Made by a program: the position numbers and the translations under genes. From Zingiber officinale (taxonomy: Eukaryota; Streptophyta; Magnoliopsida; Zingiberales; Zingiberaceae), in NCBI RefSeq assembly GCF_018446385.1, contig NC_056002.1:34582063-34646062 (forward strand): a stretch of DNA of 64,000 bases, in the 5' to 3' direction. The notes below the pieces were generated by a model, which saw only the letters and a program-made list of their open reading frames with translations, was not told where the DNA came from and made no database searches. Positions 56,701 to 64,000 of the stretch are shown piece by piece; the first letter of the stretch is position 1; each line of letters opens with the position of its first letter.

Positions 56701-59700
56701 AGCGCGTATCGAACTTGCTTACGCAGATCAACATATCAACCTGCAGCATGATTGATTTAAATAAGCCTGCAAAAGGTGTAAATTCAGAAGGACCTTCAAA
56801 CTCACGATCTCTTCACTTGCTTGGCTTGAAGACACACAGTGAATCAAATGAAATGCACCATTCATCTGTGAGATCAAGTACTAGTATCAGTGACAGGCAT
56901 TGTGTTCAACAGATTTCATCAGATTACTTGTATACAGATGTACTTCCAAAAAGAGAATGGCCTTTGTGTAGACTTGAATGCGGTAATGCATTGATCCCGT
57001 AAACCTGTCTACTTTGATGTTCATAACTTGATCTATACCTTACCATCTATAAATCCATTGTATATGATGGCTGCATTTCAGTCGGTTGTTAAATATAACG
57101 ATGTTTTTCTCTTTAGTTTAGATGCTAATTATCATGCATTTGATTGAATGGGTGTCTAAAATAAACTCTTAAAGCATAACTGTTGTTTCTTCTCATAATC
57201 TCAGTTTATCATTGCTTACAAACTATAATTTTTGTTGGAACCAATGTAAACTTGGATAAATGATGAATATATACTAGCATCTTATATCATGGAATAATGT
57301 CTATCGGGCATTGTTTCCCATCCTTGTTGAATTATGTGGCATAAAGAGATGAAACAGGACATGTCACAAGAGGTAAGCCGTAACCAAGCTTTAGTTTTTA
57401 TGCTTCTATGTTCTATGTGTGGTTTATTTTTTTTTAGCATGCAAAATTTATCAACAAAAGCTATATAACAGTTGGGCCATTATCCAAGTTACAAATATTC
57501 ATATTTTGTTTGAAGAAATACTAGGAAAAACTTGGATATATTTAACTTGTTCATGATTAGTTGAAAGAAAATTGAGAAAGGAAACACGTCATAATCAACC
57601 AGAATAGAGACATATCAACACAACATTTAACTTGTAAATTCAAGTCTATCTTTTCTGTTATTTTCAATATCATTTGTCTCAATGTATTTTGAAACATTTC
57701 CTCTAATATTGGGATTGCTTATTCTTTGCACTCGATTCAAACTATGATCTTCTCCTTATTTATGCAGGTAAAAGTAGCAATTCTGTGGATTTTCTTGCTC
57801 GAACCTCTGCTAACAGTAACACCCCAACAGTGATGCATGGGAATTTGCAGTTGAACACTAACACACATAGAAATAATCAAACTCTTCCATTTTCTCATTG
57901 CCCAGAGAAATGGTCCGGACAAAAGCTATCAGCCAGAGTCACTCACTTCAATAGCTCGGTGCCTGCTTCTGTCACAACTCCGCAGGCTGGTTTAATCAGT
58001 CCTGCACCTACATTTGTTTCATCTTGGGCAAAACCTTCAACAAGCACGAATGACAAGTCATCTGTAGTTCAAGCTCTTCCTTCTTTTCGTCCATCATCAA
58101 ATCCTAGTAATGAGAGTTTGTCTATCGCCAATCAATTTCCTATCACTTGTGAAAAGAGTGGGAGTTCTAGGAACTCAATCACAGGCCTCAAACATGGTAT
58201 TTGGGTCTCTCGCACAAATTTTTTTTGCCATGGTACTCATCATTGTTCTGATGCCACACATCTAAAGCACAACTATGTTAAACAAGACCAGAATGATCAT
58301 CATAATCAAACTCTTCATAGCAATCTACCAAAGGATGATCAGAATGGTTACCTGAGAAGGGACTTGGAAACCTCAATGAATATAAACCTAAATCAAGCAT
58401 ATCAGAATGTCACTGAAGACAATCATTCTGTCAGAGTGGATACCTGTGATCATCTTGCCGAGAGCAAATACGGTAAATTGTCATTGCCATCATGGCTCAA
58501 CGATAGAACATATTTTGGCGAGTCCAATGACTTTAAGCAGCTTGCTACCAAGGTAGATTATAGCTTCTTGAATAGACGTGTGCAACTCAGTTCAAGGACA
58601 CATGCTGTTACTCCAGAAGTCGAGAGGGAAGAGGAGAGATTAATTTCTCCGGGTAAGGAAGAACATCTAAACAACAGTACAAAGATCTTGAAAAATGATG
58701 ACAACATGATTCTTACAGACTTGGACTTTGTGACGGAGAAAAAGACTCACATCGGTGATTTGTATAGTGCAATATGTGATGGAAAGAACATAGAAAGGGT
58801 TAGGAATCACATTAATTTGAATGTTGAGTTTCCATGTGTAGCTCATCCTAGGCTATCAGAGGAACTCCATGATTGTGAGGTAGTGACTTCGCCGCACTCT
58901 TCACCAACCTTCTCTGCAAAAACTAATGTCATCAATTTGGAAACACCGATATCTCAATCTGAAATGGGCAGCTTAAATCAGCATAACCATATTCCATCAT
59001 GCAAGAAAGATGCTTCAGAAGAACTGGTCCATTCTGGCAATACACTTCAATTGGCTGCCCAGAACTTAATTGATCTCTCCAGGGATTGGCGTTATTGCTC
59101 GGACAGGATCACTCCTAACATGTTAGTAAAAGCTGCATATGACACCTTGTCATGGCTTGCAGAGGTTGTTGCATCCCGCAGTGCAGAAAATCCAAATCTG
59201 ATATCCGATGGCGTAGATTGCAGCACTCAATCTTCAGGCGATGATGATATTGATATATTTGAGGCCATGACTCTAAATCTGAAAGAGATTGAGATGGATC
59301 AATCTCAGCCCAAGGAAATCAACAACAAAGATGACAAAGAAGACACGGAAGATACTGGAGCAGCCTCCATGCTTTTCACAAAGCCTCGGCGCGGCCAGGC
59401 AAGAAAGAGAAGGCAGAGAAGGGACTTCCAGAACGATATCCTCCCCAGCCTCACATCATTGTCAAGGCACGAAGTGACAGAGGATCTTCAAAACATCAGT
59501 GAGATGATGAAAGCATCAGGTAGGCCTTGGCAGACAAGCTCAACAAGAAGAAACAAATGCAGAAATGAAATGAAGCCTCAAACAAGTAGGCAACCCAGAG
59601 ATTTAACCATCACCATTGGGGAGGTTCAGGCCAGTGAAAGCAGTATGATTGGATTGGGGAGGACAACAAGCCGACTTCGTCGACAAAGTTGCCCACCTGG

Positions 59701-59722
59701 TGCTCTCCCTGCTTCAACATGA
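50786..59722 (+). CDS. DUF863 family protein (3 coding exons, 985 residues)
   Basis: Coding exons 50786-51004, 56199-56982 and 57768-59722 have GT-AG junctions with matching phases. The N-terminus MATKMQSKSYLPGYCS and the block TMLEHDMIFHNQ|VYELHRLYKTQKDLM span the first intron and are hallmarks of the plant-specific DUF863 family (PF05904). The long middle is Ser/Asn-rich and probably disordered (IDLNKPA at about residue 260, KLSLPSWL at about 575). Near 760-800 is LAAQNLIDLSRDW...ITPNMLVKAAYDTLSWLAEV. The C-terminus has an Arg/Lys-rich stretch (KPRRGQARKRRQRRDF, about 870) and ends in GRTTSRLRRQSCPPGALPAS, like other members. Family length is about 1000 residues, so it looks complete. Biochemical role is unknown; the basic C-terminus suggests a nuclear or nucleic-acid-associated protein (inference). 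Coding intron 1 (51005-56198) contains two transposons. Confidence 0.92.
51730..54987 (-). mobile_element. Solo LTR, Tekay/Del-like Gypsy family (copy 2), in a DUF863 intron
   Basis: 3258 bp, collinear with the solo LTR at 10417-13617 (same TGTCACGCC start, CATCTCCCCTGTA, AACCACGCAGTT and ATTTTAC end). Flanked by perfect duplications TTAGT (51725-51729, 54988-54992). It is antisense to the host gene. No interior remains. The sequence has drifted well away from copy 1, so the two are independent and not very recent events. Confidence 0.85.
55221..55924. mobile_element. hAT-type non-autonomous element in the DUF863 intron
   Basis: 704 bp with ends TAGAGCTGTCAATTTAGG and, reversed, TAGAGCTGTCAAGCTGGCC. 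Perfect 8-bp duplications TTTGGGAG (55213-55220, 55925-55932). Both subterminal regions are GC-rich with GGCCCGCC/GGCGGGTC and GGGTTGGGTTGG words; the middle (about 55400-55740) is AT-rich and non-coding. The perfect duplication suggests a fairly recent insertion. Confidence 0.88.
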
Positions 59723-62700
59723 AAAGAGCACCATGCTTGCATTCAATTATACAAGTTATCACATTGATCGATATCGTTTATACGGGATACTGTCACACTG
59801 CATTATAAATTTTGCATTTCTAGCTCAAGGAGAAGAGTGAGAATGAAGCTTAGGCATCAGAATTGATTCAGTAGATATTGTGAAGTCTCAAGTCAATCTG
59901 TTTGTAGACACTGCTAAGAATTTGTCAAGCTAAGCTCTCACTATGAACTGTTGATATATGAACAGGACGTATCGGGTATATGACAACTCGATCCCTTCAC
60001 GCCGGAGATCACATTTGGACTCAATCAAAATGGGCCGGCCCAGCAGCTGTGCTTGTGTGCATCAATGCCCATCTACCAGTGAAAATTTTTAACTTCAAAT
60101 ATTTTAGACATCTTATATTTTCAAAAATAAATAAATATTTGACTTTTTTTAAATTATTTATTAATAAATTTTGACAATAATTTCAATTTCCTTTTGGCTT
60201 GCTCTGTAGCACCAATTAATTCAATCATTATCAAAGCAAAAAGTTCACATAACAAAAAGACAATTTCTTGCAAATTGCATCATTAAATAATTGCTTAATT
60301 TCACTATACTACAATTAATGTTTCATTTTAAAAATATTAAAAATACTATTTTTTATATTTATTATAAAAACAAATTAATTTTTAAGAGCATTTGTTTGTT
60401 GCATCGTTATGGAAACAAGAAGATAAGTCAGAGATGTTCATGAAGGCATTGAGCGGTCTCTATTTTGAGACCACGAAAGGGACAACCATGATTGCACCAT
60501 GCTTACTTGCTTCTACCTCAAATACTCTTCTTCTGTTTTGTAATCTTAGCTAAAAAATTAAACTAATTCATAAATTAGCAAGATTTTGTGGATATTATAT
60601 ATACTAATTCTGAAGATAGAAGATCGATCCAATCAATTTTTTTTTTTTTACTAATTACTAAGTTAAATTCGAAAAGTACAAATGTGTCAGAGACAGATAG
60701 CCCACATCAGGCATATGAGGTGTTTTGCATGAGTTTTAAATTCTCATTATATGAGAATATGTTTTATCTTTTACCATAGCACTGTGCCTCTTAAAAAAAA
60801 AAAGTAATAATACTCCTCCAGACATTCTTTTACGGCCCACCTCAAAGCATATGGAAGGAAGGTAAATCATGATATTAACTGATATCGAGAGGAACTTATT
60901 ACCTAGATGAATGAACCCAAATGATTTAAATCTTACTTTTGTGATATAAATTTATTATCCAAATATCAATTCGACTATACTCATAAGGATATACCATGTC
61001 CCATATGTTTTGTACAATATCATCTTAAATTTTTACTGATACACTAAAACATCTAAAGAAACTATATAAATATATATACCATTTACAATTTAAAATTTTT
61101 TCATAGTGTTTGAATAATATTTATGTTAAAAATTATATTTTTAATTATTAAACAGAGCATAAAATTTTAGTTATTAGAACGATCATTTTAGCATGGACAT
61201 TATTTAATCCATTCGCCACTATCATTTTAACAAAAATATATTTTATAGTATCCACACCTAAAAATATAATTTTTTATATCAAAATCTTGTAGCACATTTA
61301 TTATTATTATTATTAAATGCATTATATAGTATTTTAGAAGAGTGATAATTAAAACTTTTTTTAAACAAAATCTGTCAAAATAAAAAATAAATAAAATAAA
61401 AGATCGTTTTCGTTCATTAAGTTACTCACTTACCCACTGTACACTTGTCCTCCTAATGGACGCCATCGGCGGGCCCCTTCATCCGAATAATGGAACGGAT
61501 AGATGGGGTGACAAGGATGGTTTGCATGCATGAGATGACATGTTGGTTTCAACAATGACATGGAACATGTCATCATCAACCTCATCACTAGTCCTTTGTT
61601 CTTATCTCTTTTTACTTTTTCTTAATTTTTAGAAAAAAACAAATGAAACTTTCCCCCCAATTCACCCTTAATTAAATCAAATTACAAACAAATGTAGTAG
61701 AGATTGTCTTTCTAGCTTTCTATGTTTAAAAAATAAAAATAACAAAGCATTTAGAATAAAAAATGATGATTAAAAAAAATAAGTTGTCTCTTTTTGTTGG
61801 CTCTAATTATACAATGGAAGAGATGTATTATTTGTTGCAGAAGCAATATCATGACCCACCATCAAATCTAAATTGAGATATTGCAAATATAGTTAGGGCA
61901 TACCTTATCCAAATTCTCTAAAACGACCCCCCATAAGCTTATAGGGCGTTCATTCTTTTCCCTTATTATTTTAGGAAACAAAAAGTGCTCATTTTTATTA
62001 GAATTATCAAAGAGGGTTCCCTTTTTATTAATCATTTATATTACTTTTGATACTTGAATTTATGGTCTCAATCATATCCTAGATGAGAAGATTCAATAAT
62101 TGATAAGTATTTAAGTTTAGATTAATAAATTAGATCTTACTTAAGTTATAAGTGTGTAGGATAATAGAAGTTCAAGGAGGTCGAAGGTCGGATTCTTGAA
62201 AACAAGAAGTTCATACAACTCAGAAGATTGGATGCAAGATAAGGAAAGACTAAGAATGTGAAGAACCAAATTCTTAGTAAAAGATAGAAACCTGAGAAAA
62301 TTGCGAGATTAAATGCAAGGGTAGATGAAAATTCAGAAACAAGGAAACTCTAAATATAAAAGTCCAGGGAACAGGAGATTCATCAAACATGAGATAACTG
62401 AGAAATGAGGATAGAGATGTTTAAGCGAACTTTGGCCATAGAAATGGTTGCAATAGGTGTATCAATCGATTGATAGTATTTAGCAATTGGTTGGTACATC
62501 GAATACTTGAAGGGAGTTATGTGCTTGAGGGTTAAGGAATAAAAAACCTTGTATTAGGGTTCACCAATCAATTGGTATAATATAGTAATTGATTGGTGAG
62601 TCAAAATCATAAACACTAAATCTCAATTTTAGATTTTTATAAGACTAATCGATTGACACAATGGATTGGGTTAAACCCAAAATTCTAGGTTTACATAATT

Positions 62701-62820
62701 ATTGTATCAATCAATTGGTAAGTTGTGCCAATAGATTGAAAATCAATTTCAAGCAAATAGAAGCTACTTGAATCGATTGATATGTTCGACTGAGGGTTGC
62801 CAATCTCAATCAATTAACAT
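59723..62820. other. DUF863 3' flank and AT-rich intergenic DNA
   Basis: 3' untranslated sequence of the DUF863 gene probably reaches near 60130 (AATAAATAAATA). The remainder is AT-rich with no gene or clear element ends. From about 62440 to 62820 the sequence is dense in AATCGATT, CAATTGATTGG and related palindromic words spaced 30-60 bases apart, which resembles a degraded LTR. Confidence 0.45.
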
Positions 62821-62834
62821 ACAATGTTAAAGTT

Positions 62835-64000
62835 GTCAGTGCAGGGTACACCAGAATTGAACCTGAGTTTTAATGTTGTCAAAGGTTCAAGTTAAGTCTT
62901 GTTGTGATATGATTTGACTAAGTGTGCAGGGTCATTACTCAATTGGGAAATCCCTAGTCACGGCTAGATAAGAATGTCTTAGTAGATCGTGGAAGCTAGC
63001 CAGGAAGAGTAAGTGGGTCGAGGACCTAACACTTGGCAGTTCGACTCTCTAGGTCTGGAGGATCTGATATCGAGGGGAAGCCATGGGGAGCCAATATGAT
63101 GTTGAGTCAAAGTCCAAACAGGTCTAGAGGATCCCATATTTGATATGTACGTTGAGGTAAGCAACTGGAGAGAAGTGACTGAGAGGTTGTGTCCTGGGAA
63201 GAGATAAACTATAGGTTGTTGGACCAATTGAAAAAACTGAAAGGTTTCCAAATTGAGATCAAGACATGTCTTACTGTCTTTTCTTACTCATGCAGTATTA
63301 TATTACTGTGTTAATTTTGTGTTGCAGGGATACTTTTTATACTATGTTTTACAGAATCTGAAAGGATCGGTTGATCGGATAGGAGGTTTAGTCAACTGAA
63401 ACTAGCTGATGTTGCAAGGTTCAAATCACGTAGAGCAAACAAGGAAATTAGCTAGATCAGTCAACTGAACACCAGGATCTGTCAACCGAACATTAAATGC
63501 AATTAATGTTTGAATCTGGCAAAGAAGGAATTCAACCAGATTGGTTGACCGAACATAGGGATCAGTCGACCAATCAATAAATGCAATTAATAAAGTGAAG
63601 ATCGGATCTCAGCGAAAAAGGAAAGACGCATGATCAATCGACCGATAGTGAGATTGGTCGACCGAAAGCATTAGTTGACTGAAGGCTTTTTTGGTCGACC
63701 GAATACATCTTATAAAAGTACATCTCGAGCTCCAACACAAACAACTTTTAAATTCTAATCTCTAATTCATACTTATATTCATACTTGTATGATTTTGCTT
63801 CCTCTAGAAGCACTACTATTAGTAGACTGCCCAATGAGTGCAGTCACTGATCACGGGCCTTGGAGTAGTAGTCATGAGACTGCAAACCAAGTAAAAATAA
63901 AGTTGTACTTTACTTTTTGCTTTTATTTACTTTGATTTAGTTTTACGAAATGAAAAAGATTTTTAACGAGCGATATTCACCCCTCCTCTCTATCGCTATT
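62835..64000 (+). mobile_element. SIRE-like Copia LTR, cut by the window edge
   Basis: It shares the layout of the LTR at 8473-9610: a TGTCAGTGCAGG start (approximate), AAGTGTGCAGGGTC where the other has GAGTGTGCAGGATAA, a TATA box (CTTATAAAAG, about 63709), GGGCCTTGGAGTAG and, at the edge, GATATTCACCCCTCCTCTCT before the expected end. No purine tract precedes it, so it is a 5' LTR of an element lying to the right, or a solo LTR. Repeated GGTCGACCGAA and AATGCAATTAAT words lie at 63420-63700. Confidence 0.65.

Overview
The window is nuclear DNA of a flowering plant. Genes have several GT-AG introns, and the intergenic space is filled with nested plant LTR retrotransposons, MITEs, SINEs and hAT relics. 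The protein families (RSL-class bHLH, DUF863, organellar bL25) are plant ones. The LTR families and GC-rich first exons suggest a monocot, perhaps Zingiberales; that is an impression, not a demonstration.

Layout. 1-9610 is the 3' part of a SIRE-like Copia element (right LTR 8473-9610). A Tat-lineage Gypsy element (557-7789, target duplication AGTAG) is inserted in it, oriented on the minus strand and carrying an accessory gene on the opposite strand plus two satellite-like arrays. 9611-10416 is an older repeat. 10417-13617 is a solo LTR of a Tekay/Del-like Gypsy family (TCTTA duplication). 13618-18590 has no recognisable gene but holds two SINEs and a Tourist-like MITE with a GC-rich core. 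18591-21124 (minus) is a five-exon gene for a plastid-type multi-pass membrane protein. 21581-24826 is a broken hAT transposon with a probable Helitron inside it. About 24835-36988 is an old Tat relic split by a young 9.9-kb Copia element (26083-35939, duplication CAAGC).

The right half is gene-bearing. 39325-42380 (+) encodes a bL25-type ribosomal protein, probably mitochondrial, in three exons. 45393-46683 (+) encodes an RSL-class bHLH factor in five exons. 50786-59722 (+) encodes a 985-residue DUF863 protein in three coding exons; its first coding intron has been enlarged to about 5.2 kb by a second Tekay-like solo LTR (51730-54987, TTAGT duplication) and a 704-bp hAT-type element (55221-55924, TTTGGGAG duplication). 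The window ends inside another SIRE-like LTR (from about 62835).

The genes do not form a pathway. The most unusual signals are in the repeats: (1) an accessory gene with its own TATA box on the antisense strand of the Tat element, with a diverged homologue in the second Tat relic; (2) LTR tandem repeats whose hairpin arms co-vary from unit to unit; (3) a repeat array with a conserved stem and a variable five-base loop; (4) a Copia element with nearly identical LTRs around a decayed interior.
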